Source: Saccharina japonica
Lineage: Eukaryota > Sar > Phaeophyceae > Laminariales > Laminariaceae
DNA length: 64,000 bases
Direction: 5' to 3'
NCBI GenBank assembly: GCA_008828725.1
Contig: MEHQ01004020.1
Span: forward strand, 456,593-520,592
Shown here: positions 1-12,900 of the stretch, piece after piece
Layout of the letters: every line of letters begins with the position of its first letter
Numbering within the stretch: position 1 is the stretch's first letter
Notes under the pieces: generated by a model
Databases searched by the model: none
What the model was told of the DNA's origin: nothing
What the model saw: only the letters and a program-made list of their open reading frames with translations
Program-made: the position numbers and the translations under genes

Positions 1-992
1 TGTTGGTTGTCGAGTTGCCCACAGCAATGAGTTTTTTTGCAGTATTCATAGTAAAGTATGACAACAACATTTGTCTATGCCATGTTGTCGAGTTGCCTTC
101 AGCGTTGCGATGCAACAGGATTGACACCAAAACTGTCGGTATGTGTTGTTGAGTAGCCTACAGCATTGCAATGTTGATGTTCACAGCAGAATGGCAATAC
201 GCGCCGCAGTAGGTACAGTAGGTACGGCAGTGACGAACAAGTTGGAAGTCGCCCGCAGCACGAAGGTTGTCCCCATCACACACTGCATGCGCGGGAGGGA
301 GGGAGGGAGGGGATACAGCTTTTCTCACAAGGCATGGCTGAGTCGTCTAAGGGACCCGATAGACAAGCCATACAAATAACAGCGACCTAAACAGCATTGG
401 CATAGTCAACATATAGTAGCAGTGCGTACTTAAAAACAGTACCGAGATACAGCAGTCAGGCTAGCTAAAGCTGATGCGAGCACTGAACCCTTTTGCTGCT
501 GCAGAAAGTATCCCACACACACATAACGAGTACGTAGTGTGTCGCCAAATACGACCGCGCAGTCGTGACGGGCTTAACTCGGCATGGCGAGTGACGCAAG
601 AGGACAGGAATAACGCGCTACCCGCACAGACTACTTAAAGTCCCACCTACAGTAGTGTAGTGTTGCGGTGTTGTATCATAAGAGAGTCTGAAGCAGGGGC
701 CACTATAAGGCTACAGTTCCTAGGCTAAAGCTTTAAGGCTCGTAGGCGTACAAGACTAGAGCTTCGAGTCGAGAGCTGCAAGGCTAGAGATACAAAGCCC
801 GTAGAGCTACCTACATGGTTCATAGAGCTATACACAATGCTCAAGCCACAAGGATACAGCTACAGGACGGGATATACACGGGTCGTAGAACTACAAGGTT
901 AAGCGTGTGGAGGTTGGGGTTGCAAAGCTAGAGCTGAGGCTCGTAGGGCTACAAATTGAGGGCTAGTCTAGGTAGGCGGGTGAATCTCTCAC
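1..992. other. peroxidase intron 7 with short degenerate repeats
   Basis: The stretch follows the donor at 992 and shows no exon matching the missing peroxidase C terminus. Bases 1-170 carry three spaced copies of a unit like TGTTGTCGAGTTGCC, and 690-960 is a decayed array of units like GCTACAAGGCTCGTAG. A GGGA run sits at 290-312. Confidence 0.5.
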
Positions 993-3900
993 TTCTTCCC
1001 CTCATGCGTGGTCTTGATAGTCCACTTCTCTTCTACTAGAAGACGGAAGTACTCGTTCGAAAACGTAGACTCCGCGTTCGTCCACGGTCCCCAGTACCCT
1101 GTTCAAGACACACAACACAACACAACATTTCACAACAACATTGCATCACATTCATCACATGGCAATACGTCACATCACGTGACAGTATGTGACACCTACA
1201 TCACATAACACTACTGCATCATACTTCCGTGAACATAACGTCACATAAATCACATGCTATCGTAATACATCGAGTGACAACGTCACATTAATCACATGTC
1301 AATATACCACGTCACATGAGTGTACATGATCCCGACAACACATGACACCACATCACATTGCATCCACGTACGTACAGTACCAGCTATCACAAGACCTCAC
1401 ATCAAACCACACCACGTTAAAACGCATTTCAATAATATCATCACATCACACTACTTTCGAACCACCATCTGCATCTTCATCTGTGCATCTGTATAATAAG
1501 TATTTTTATCTACTGTAGTCTAGACTAGACTAGACCAATGTACATGGTATTTCTCAATCTCTGTCTTGTATCTTTGTCTTCATCTTCATGTATATAGTAA
1601 CATTTTATCGTCGTTGTCTTGATACACATCTTCCTGGTACTTTTTATTTCTTGCGGTTTTAAAATGGATTACATTCCACTATATATCTCATACCAGCTAT
1701 GATATTTTTACCGTCGTGCATGATACTATACTATACATTGTACATATATACTACAGTATATACTGCTGTGTGCTATTGTACTGTCAACTGTAATTGTATG
1801 AACATGCTATCCGCGTTCTAGAACAAAAGCAAAAATCGCGGACAAGCCGACGCCATAATCAGCCTTCATGATACCAGCCGTGCGTGCACACACAGGGACA
1901 GCGACAAAGTCATCATCGCAATGGCTTGTCTTCCACTTCAAAATTGAGTTATTGGCGACGATTGACTGGTCGATTGATTGCTGTATAGAATTATTGTTTG
2001 GTTGATCGGTCGACTAACTGATTGGTTGCTTGATTGACTGATTGATTGATTGATTGGTCGATTGATAGATTGATTGATTTCTTGAGAGACCGCTGTAGGC
2101 ACACAACCTCACGGCGAGTCAGAAGTTGACATCCACTCTACGCTATATGATAATTACTCTAATACCAGGTACGTTGTTGGTGCAATGTGGCTGCTCCGCC
2201 AAACACACTAACGTACTCCGCTCCCCTCCTCCTCCCCTCCTCCCGTTCGCCACGTGCCGGTCAATTTCAACTTCAAGTTGGCCTACATATCACTATTACA
2301 TACCCTGGTATGTATGTATCACAAATACGTCACAGCACAGGTATCAATGACTACAGTAGCAATAGAGCAATAGAGACCTCTTTCGAAGGGGGTGAAGATT
2401 AAGGGAAAGGTTCTACTATCAAGGTTGAGATTCTACTACCGCCGACCGAGATTAATTGCATACGATATCTTTAGGATTAACGCCTTCTACGATAATGTTC
2501 CCAGTGATACTTTTTGGCAAGACACTGGTTGCGACTGATGGGGCTTCTCAACTGAGGCACTACCCAATAAGGCACACGCCTTACAAGGCATGCCTTATCG
2601 TTTGTTTTGACAATAATTTTCGTCACAGATCTAGGCCATGGGATTGCTCATTATAGGGTTAAGTTAACCCCTCAAGAACTGGTCCCATGTATTTGGGGAC
2701 AAACTACTTGGAATTAGTGTGGGATACATTTTTCAGTTCTGAATGGGTTAAGGTCAAGTGCGCGTTTTTTCTCAAAAGCCAGTTTTTGGGTAAGGTACTA
2801 TTAAATATGACTTGCTAATAGTAAGAGCTCCTCAAGTGCAGAGCCTCCGAAAATTGCATGCGTCGATTCTCCAAGTTCTCCGAATGACCCAACGCACACA
2901 AGTGGACAACGGTTACAAATACCCTGCTGAGCGACTTCCAAGCGACAGCTATGTACACTACGGTAGGAACACAACAAAATCCTGAGCATAAGCGCTGCTT
3001 ACCGGAGGCTTCAGTGTGGCACCGTCCAACAGCGTGGGCCCCGATAAGCGCCACCATCTCGCGGTCGCTGAAGCCCATACGACCGAAGATGTCGCGGATG
3101 TGCTGGATCGTTCCGCCGATCGTTCCCTTGTCGGCGTCGGGAAGGCGGCCTAACGCCGGCACGGACACAAGGAATCGATTAGAAAAAAAAAGTGACGAAA
3201 AAAAGGAACGAAAGGTACCAAGAACAAACACCGGCACAAGGTATGATACCGACAGAAGGTACAGAAACAAGGTTGATGCCGACAATATAAAATATACCAA
3301 GAAAAAGTACCATACCGATAAACGTACCAAGAAAAGGTATCATACCGATAAAAGGCACCAACAAAAGGTACCAACAATATCAGCCAGGAATCATGACCCG
3401 ATCAGCGGGTTGGGCCAGGAAGTTTCGGAACTCTCACGGGTCGGATTGGGTCGGGTCCAATAAGGAGGTTTCCAAACTCTCACGGGTCGGGTCGGGCCGG
3501 ATTGGGCCGGGCCGGGTCGGGTCACCCTTACCACGATCCGACCTGACTCGCGAGGTTTGAAGCGAGCCATGAACTGTCCTGCATACAAAGATAAAAAGCT
3601 AAGGTAAAAGCAAGTCCAGTATCGTGTTATCATAGTATCATAATATAATATTTTAAGGTTAAAGGTGAAGCGGCTCACCGTCGGGCACAGTGGTAGGCTT
3701 GTCGGAGTCAGTCCTGCCAGACGACCACGCGATTTGAGGGCCGCCCATGTGCTTGATCGCGGTGGCTCCGGCGAGGGTCCACAGGTCCGCGTAAGAGGCA
3801 GAAGGGTACTTCGCCTTGACAGCTGCGGCACAACACACAAAAACCGAACCACGGCATCACTAAACCATACAGAACATGTAGATACACAAATATGTAGATA

Positions 3901-6900
3901 AGCAGATAAATACACATCATACACATCATAAAGACCATACAGATCAATCGCATCATACAGGCCATGCAAAAGGTACTCCGCCTTAACGGCCGACCCACGA
4001 GATCATGAGAACATACAAGCCAGACCAGGTACGTATCATACAGATCATACAAATCTTGTAGATAATATAAATAATGCAGACCAAGATCCCGTGCGTACTG
4101 ACGCGTTCCCCAGTCGTAACTCCGAGGCCAAATCAAAACACGGCACTAATCGATACACGACTCTTACCACACCACGCCCTGCACTAATCCAGTTGGATCC
4201 GATTGCGCCGGCAACAGTTAAAGCTGTACTGTACAGGGCGTGCTTCAATTCAACCTATTAATAGTGGCCACCGATTGGCCGCCTCTTGACCGCCTGATGG
4301 CCACCTATCGGTTCCCTATTGGCGACTTATTGGCGACTTGCTGACGAACGGTTACATCCTATTAGTACGTACGGCCTCGCACCTTCAATGAAATTCCTGC
4401 CAGTGTCGAGGCCCGCGTTTGCCCCCCAGTCCTTCTCCGGGGACATGCGCATGCAAGCGCCGTTCGACCCCCCCGTTCCGTCCACCTTCCAACAGAAAAA
4501 TCACAGCACAGCAGTAGGCAATACAGTAGACAATACTGTGAGCACTACGTAAAGTAGGTAACACTGTACCGGCATTTCAGTATGCATTGCTAAAAAGCAC
4601 GGAACCAACGGTCAACCATGCCCAACACACTGCGTGGGCTGGCTTCGCTGGCTTGGTCGCTGGCTACGAAGGACAAGGACAACAAAGGATCGTTGAGAAC
4701 AGGGCACGCACGACCTGCTGTAAAAATACACGATGGTTGGCTGAAACTCCCCCTCTCGCTCCCCCTCCTGCCGTTACATATCGCGATCGTCAGCAAATGC
4801 AGGAAAATAACCGCCTAGACACAAATAACTATGAAGAGCGAAACGACCAGAGCGGTTACCACACACGTGCCCACCACAAGTGTCGTGAAACAAGGGCGGT
4901 CTCGCCCAAACCAATCAGCGTCCCTCTGCCAAATGCCACACCCTTTTGCTTTAAGGGCACAAGTGTCGTGAAGCAAGGGGGGTCTCGCCCAACCAATCAG
5001 CGTCCCTCTGCCAAATGCCGTGCCCGTGCTTCAAGGGGCGTTACGCACAACAACAAAAAAGTCCCTCATACACACGTCGTGTCCTGATGGTTCTCACCTT
5101 GGAGTAGGTGCCCGACGCGTGCCAAGCGAGGCGGACGAGCGTGCCGGCGATGGAAGAGCCATCCGTCCTCTTAGAGTCCTCGGCCTCCATGAGGTCAACA
5201 ATATCCTGGGATAGATAGATATATATCGGCACACATTAGACAAGTCAAAACTTGATACACAGCTGGGTGGGACCGACCGCGCTATGTGAACAGTTTATCC
5301 GCCCCCACAAGATCGACGAGTTGTGCCGCATATACCAGTGTAAACTTTCGCTCGGGTTACTGCCAGATGGGCTGGCGGCCTCTCCAGTAAGATTTCCAGT
5401 AAGATTTCCAGTAAGATCTGTAGTAAGATGTGCAGTAAGATATGCAGTAAGATATTCAGTAAGATCTGCAGTAAGATCTGCAGCCACCATACACATGAGT
5501 GCATAGCTGGAGCCAACCGCGCGCCGCCTGACTCTCCCAAAGGTATTTATATGTATGATACTGTATAAATAAAATTAATCTGACCATTATACCTACTGTA
5601 GATCTTACTTTTTCTAGAGCTGTTCAAGGGTGACCCGACCCAATCCGTGAGAGTTTCAAAAGCTGCCGACCCAACCCGACCCGACCCGTAAGATTTTACA
5701 AAAATCCTGACCCAAGCCGCGTGTATTATGACGTTTCGAATCTACCCATATATCCGTCTGTAACTATTTCCCCGGCTGTATCTGCAGTACTGGCACACGG
5801 GTATGTGTTAAGGTATGCTGAAATACTCTACCTGGTATTTAATTACTGTATATACTAAGTGTTAATACCAGGTCCTATCCCCTAGTATTAATAGACCATA
5901 CCGCCTCACTATCACTACTGTATTCCTTCAAGGCCATCCTGACTCCTCGGGGGCACTCTAAGATTATTACCTGGTGTTGCTGACCCCCGAGAGTGTGGTA
6001 ACGCCATACCAGGTATGTACAACCCACCTCGATGTGTCTGTCTCCACATCCAATCTTAGCAAAGGGATCTACTTGCTGCGGGACTCTACCGTTTCACATT
6101 TGGCGTCGGGTATAAAGGATCTGACCTGCTCGACCGCGGCGAAGTCGACGGCGGGAGAGGCAGCCAGCGCGGGCTTGGAGAAGGCCACTCCAGCAACGGC
6201 GGCCACGGCAGCAACGGCGGCAGCCGCGGCAGCCGCCGACACCTTAGGGTCCGCCTGGAGTCAGTATCAAAAGTTGGGAGGGCGGGAAGTTCGTCATGGG
6301 GTTCCGATAGCGAAAGGGCTAGCTTAGGCTACTATTAATAATAACTACCTGCGGCATGCGGCACCATACCTTGGGTGCGGCGAAAGCAGGGCATGCGGTT
6401 CGGATTGCGGAAGGATTAGCTTAGGTCGTGTCTTAACCCACTCATAACTGAAACAAAAAATACCACACTAATCCCAAGTAGTTTGTCCCCAAATATATGG
6501 GACCAGTTCTTAAGGGGTTAACCCATTCAGAACTGAAAAAAATGTCCCACACTAATTCCAAGTGTTTTGTCCCCAAATTCGTGGGACCAGTTCGAAACTA
6601 CTGTAACGGTTAAGGGGTTAATAGATGCATTGGAACGAACCCAAGGGAGTATTATTGGCCAGATGAATTGGTACTGATTGGATATGCAAGGCGAATGGAA
6701 TCAGAGCAGTCCGAGTAAAGCAGTTATATCTATTACGAAGGACCGTACGTAGTAGATAGGACCAAATAATATTGGTAAAAATATGTAAATATACCGGTAG
6801 GTTTTTGTATGTACCGTAGGTCCTATTTACTACAGTAGTGTTTACTAGTGATTACTATGGCCCCCCGTAATAGATGTATACATATATATATATGAAGAGG

Positions 6901-9900
6901 ACGAACAAGTGCTGGACCCCCTTTTCTTGGTCAGGAGGATCGAACGGCCCGACCGAACGGGTACGAAGCAGAAAATATCGTTTGATGCGGATGGACGTGG
7001 ACACCAATTGCGGACAAACACGCGTGCTGTATCGCGGCATGTGCAAAAGGACATAACGCTCGTACTGATTCGGCTGGTCATGCCCGGGATACTGCATGGA
7101 CGGACTCAAGCACGGTTTTTTTACACAGGGGCGGAACGAACGACCACGAACAGCCTCGTTCCGTTCCTCTCGTTCCCATGCACCTTGGAGGTGTTTACGA
7201 CACGCCCTTAGACAAAATATTGATTATCGTACAGTACTCGACAGCACCCCAGAAATAGGACATTAATGGCTTTTTCTCCCGAAACGGAATAAAACCATTT
7301 CCTATACTGAAATTAGTCAGGACATACCACGAGGCTGGCAAAAACAATACTGGTGTGTAGCTTCGTTTATGGCGTCGCGGGAGCTGTACTGCGGTAGAGA
7401 CGTACCTGGTACTTCCAAAGCAGGACTACGTATTTCGGTAAGTATTTATAGATATATTGTGAAGGCGCGCGACTATCGCGGTGATCCTTGTGATGCTTAT
7501 GGCGATCAGTATTGTCAAGAAACGAAGAGTTAAATCAACGTTGGACTTCGCTTATTGACGCCAGCGCAGCACCATCCCCTGACGCCGACCAAGGGAACGG
7601 CGAGGATATCATACCCCCGCGGTGCTGCCGGGAAGAGAAGCGCAAGAGCTCAGCAATCACCGGGGACGGCTCCCCGAGACGGTACGGGGTCGGCCCCGGG
7701 GTCAAAGCCGGCGCTTAGCGGGCACAGACTCCCGCCTGCCATAAGTATTCAGGCTTGCCCCCAATGCCGCAGAGGCGTTGCTTTCCCTAGCCTATGAACG
7801 ATCGACATCTCTCCATGACCATTATCACGGGGGGCCATAGTAAACACTAGTGAATAGGACCTACGGTACAGAAAAAAAACCTCTACGTATAGTTCACTAT
7901 TTTTACCAACAAAAAAATGGTCGTACTTACTTTGGTCCGCCGTAATAGAACTCGACGCGTTTACAGTATCCTGGACCGTGGGAGACAAATCAGCCACAAA
8001 TGGTTGGAGGACCGGACCGGAACGACACAGGGAAACTGAGCGCGTGCATGCTGAGTGGTTACCCTGCAGGCGTAGAACGGCCGCCGCACCACAGTAGTCT
8101 AGAGCAGACGTAGAGCGTTTAGAATACAAGGCGGCGTGGCACGAGGCCATAAAAGTGGAGATGGATGGTCACAAAGCGACCGGTACTTTCCAAGCTAGCG
8201 AAACCGCCACAAGGGCGGAAACTTGCAGTCGCCAAGTGGGTTTCACATACATACAAGAGGCGGTATATGTAAGGACCCACTTGGCGCCAAGCGGGTTTCC
8301 ACCCTTGTGGCATTCGCGGCTTTCTAGGTACCGGTGGTTTCTTGACGATCCATCTCCATTTTTATAGTCTCGTGCCACGCCGCCTTGTATTCTGAACGCT
8401 CTACGTGTACGTCCGCTGCGAACTACTGCGGGGGCGGTTCTATAAATCTGCTCGCGGACGACGATAATGTTGCCATTGGCAGCACACGCTATCAAACACG
8501 TCTGCTGGGTAGCCACGCGGCATGCAAGCGTCCATCTTCTCTGTGCCATTCCCGTCCAGTTCTTCGGTCGCCATACGTAGCTACTAAGTCTTCCACGGTC
8601 CAGGGTGCACTTGTCCAAATATCGTCGTGTTGAGGTAAGCAACGCCTCCGTGACATAAAACGCCATGCCAACGCACAACACATTCGTTGTTGTCGCATAA
8701 GCTGCGTGTATACCCGGTATAGACGTACCTGGCACGTACGTACAAGGCAGGAGTCGTACCGTACCTGGCAAGTAATTACATGTGTTTCGTGCGAAAAACA
8801 GATACCTGCAAAATTCGAAACGCCTACGTACATCACAACATATTAAAATACCATCATGAGGTGACAGCGCGATTTTTGCAATGAAACAAAGCGAGAAATC
8901 AACGTTACCGACTTGACCTGGTTACCCAAGCGAGACACCATCTCCTGATACAGCCAAGGGGATCGATCGGTGAGGATATTATACCCCCGCACTTGTAGCT
9001 GGGAGGGCAGTGCACTACCTCAAGCGATCACTGGGAACGGCCCCCCGCATCGATAAGGGGCTGGGTCCGGGGTCAACGGCAGCGCTCAGCGGGTACAACC
9101 CCGATGCCGCGGAGGCGTTGCCTGCCTTAGCCGAAAAATGACCTTCATATCGTCGCGGAGATCAATGCATCCTGCTCCACGGAAGGAACAGCAGCCACTA
9201 ATGGCTGGAGGACCGGACGGGAACGATTCGGGGAAGATGAGCGTTTGCGGGCCGCGTAGTTACCCAGCAGATGTACAGTAGAATCGCCCCCGCAGTACTC
9301 GTACGTAGTCCGCAGCGGACGTACAGGTAAACCGTTCCGACCACAAGGCGGCTTGCCACGAGGCCGGAAAAACAGAGTTGGAATGGTAAAAAAAAAGACC
9401 GGCACTTAAGCAGCGAATGCCTCCAGAGTGGAAACCTGGAAAAGCCAAAGGATGCTGGCATTTCCAGATTTCCACCCTTGAGGCATTCGCTGCTTCGTGG
9501 GTGCCGGCCGTTTAGTGACTTTCCAACTCTATAAGCGTAGCCTTGTGTCACGCCGCCTTGTACTCTGACGCTCTACTGTAAGTCTGCTGGGGACAGCTGC
9601 GGGGGCGGTTCAATTATACATGTGCTACCTCGTGCGAATACGAATAGTTAACAACGCGGCATGCAAACGCTCAGTTTCCCCAAGTAGGTTCCGTCCGGAC
9701 CTCCAGCACCATTAATAGTTGATAGTGGCTATATATTGCGATTTGCGGGGTCCAGGATGCACTTGTTGAGTTATTGTCGTCTGCTGGCTAACCATGAGGC
9801 ATATACACCTGGCAGCTATACTATGCCAGGTCGTATGTACGAGTAAGATTTTGTACTAGTAGAAAAGGTGACGAGCACACCAAAAAATGTGCCAGGTATG

Positions 9901-12900
9901 ATACCAGGTGAACGAAAAATCGAAAAATATGCCCAGCACCCAAAATATAAATATATATATACTCGTGTCACCACTTGCAAGCAGACCGTGTGATGCGCGG
10001 TGCGCGAAGGGTGTGTTTTGCCTGAATTTCCAATCTCATTTAAGATCCAAAACTACCGTATATTGTAATCAATATAAAACACACCGCCTCGAAAAAAAAT
10101 ATATATAAAAGGGTGTTTTTGTCAACGAGAGTAGCACACACGCTAATAGTGCTAATAATGCCGAGCTAAAAGTCTTATGGATTGATTTCGTCGAGATGTT
10201 TCCAAAACCACCATTTTCGTTGTCTAATAAATGCTTTGGAAAAAATCGGCACCGAAATTTATCCGACTATTAATCATCTTCGTCCTTCTTTTTTCTCTCC
10301 CTCTTAGTCGTAATTCAGATGCGGGGTCACTAAGTAGGCTCTTCTCCTACAGTACCTCCACTACGGTTCGTGCCTTGCACTTTTAGCGCGAGAAAGCTTT
10401 AGCGCTTACTTTCTTCCCTCGTCGACTCGCGTCGAATTGTATCATACCTACCCACGCTAAAATAGGCGCTCTCGACATTTGGTGTCATTTGAGAATAAAA
10501 ATCTCCATAAGGAGACTCGAACCCCTCACTCCAACCTTAGCAATCTTCGTATTAATAGTTAACTGCTATTAATAGACCACCGGGGCGTCATCTCAACTGT
10601 TCTACGTACAGCAGTATAAAAACGTAATAATGCGAGTCAATGCCCCCAGGGGTCGTAGAACGATTATACAGGTATAAAAAGACGCCCCGGGGCGTTTACC
10701 ACGACCCCGGGGCGTTTTTTTTTTTAACATTTGGAGCGTTTTGGCTCTCCGAGGCGATCCGAAAAAACAAGGAACAAAAAACAAACACCTCTCACACGCG
10801 GGGCGATACTCGTTTAAAAAAAACAGGAAAAGAGGCCCAAACCTCTCGCATGCATGCACACAGCAACAGCGAGGCAGCACCAGGTGTTGGATCATGTCGC
10901 AACCCAGCAGCACCGACAAGGCACACCCATCACCGACAAAAGCACTGACGATCAATCGAACTCTTGGGACAGCTTGCGCCGTCTTGGTGAAGTGGTACCC
11001 ACGAGGGAGGGCACGCCGGCTCCAGTTCCCCCGCCCGTTGCTCAGGTGGTACAGCGCGGACCAGCCCCTGGCGTTTTATCCTCCGACATTTGAACTGGAG
11101 CGTTCAGTGGGGGCGAAGGGGCGGCATACTCCTACTCGAGAGCGACGAGGCCCAGGGTGGTCGACTACACCCGCCTTTGCTGCAGCGATGGCGGCCTCGT
11201 GGGAACCGTGGAGCGGCGCCCGGGCGGGGACAGAGGCTGTGTCCGAAGCGGATCAGGGAATGGGTTCGACTGGCTGGGTGACGATTATGTTTTGAAGCCA
11301 GATCGTCTACGAAAACCTACAAATAAAATACAGGTTTGGTTCTCTGCCCGCGTCTGGCTTTGTTTTGCTGTTGCTGCGGGAAGAGAAGGGTGAACGGTCA
11401 GTGTCATGCAACAGGCACTTGGTATGTACCTACGTACCCACATCCAGGCATTTAAGTTTCCGACCATTATGTAAAGCACGCCTTTGCCTGCTTCGGAAAT
11501 AGCTCCATCTCCCACACTCAAATTACTCGCCAACTCCGCCCCGGGGCGTTTACCCCAAAAATCGACAGAGGGGACGTTTACTGTGAGGCCGGGGCGTTTT
11601 TCGCGTTTTTGTCTTGGGAGGGGGCGCTTACTCCGGATTTTGCCCGTTTTCGCTCAAAATAGCGCTCAGGGGCGTTTACCATGAGGGCGGGGGTTACTGT
11701 TTACTCCCAGCATGAACTATTACGGTATAGACATACATAGCTTTATCTTCTTTGGTTCGGAAGATTTCCTCGGCATATCTTGGCACCTCACAGCCACTCT
11801 CAGCCTCTAATTGCCGAAGCAGAAGTTACTTGCCTTCCGGAGGTTCTTGGCTTTCTTTGTTTTCTCCTATTTTCGTTACTTGCTGCTTCCTGTTTCCTAT
11901 GGTACCAGTTTTTACTTTGTCGGCGAGATCATGTTTCCCTTTTCTTCCGGTTTCGGGTTCCTGCGTGTACCCAGTGAGCACGACAGCGCGTGCGAGCCCG
12001 GCACTATCGCGGGTATGGGAGGGCGCTGGCCAGTAGAGGTGGGGTCAGAAGGAGCGCGGTCGCTTTTTCGTGGCTAGGCGTGGCGTCTCCATCGAGACAC
12101 GAGGGGAGCATGAAGGTCCTTGCTGTTGCTGCTGCAGCAATGAATCCAGTATGTCCGACATTATAGTGATCGTTTTGTCTGTAATAAAAGAACATTTAAG
12201 CCAAGTTCAAGCGGTGCTTTATTTATCGAACAAACATTATTTTTACAGAGGCATCAGCAACCTCGAGCGGGCGAACGAGAGCCACTGTGAGTACCGGGCT
12301 TCACGCGAGGTGGGCCACGGGGCTCACTGGGGCAGAGAGGCAGTAGAGCTCGACCCGGACCGAATCGATGGCGAGGTGATCGCGGGTGGGCGGGGAGCGT
12401 TTTGTTCGAGTACGAGTACGTAATGTACGTCTTTCTCAGTTTTGTGGATTTTTGTACAACTTGATTGACGCTCGTGCTATGCTGTGCTTTCTCTTTCATA
12501 CTCTCTCTGTATATATAAAGATCGAAGGTACTACTACTACTGCTGTTGTTGTACTACCACACATAGCAGTCACGAAAAAGGCACAATTCACACCCCTAGC
12601 AGCCAGCGCAGCGCCGTCCTGCGAGCCATGTTGCTGTGCTTTCTCTTCCTTTCGAACATACAGCTTTGTTGTCCTGGAGTATGGAGATCTACTGTCGTAT
12701 ACTTTTGCAAGTCGCCTGTACGTTCGTTTGTTCTTTGTGTTTTTTGCTTTGTTTGTGGTGTACAACTGCTGTCGCCGTACAGGTATGATAGTTGCTTTGC
12801 CACATACATGCCGCATACCAGTACTCATGCATCACAATACAGCAGTAGTAGACGGGTACTGTACGTTCAATTGCGTACAGCAATAAGTATTTCGTTGCAT

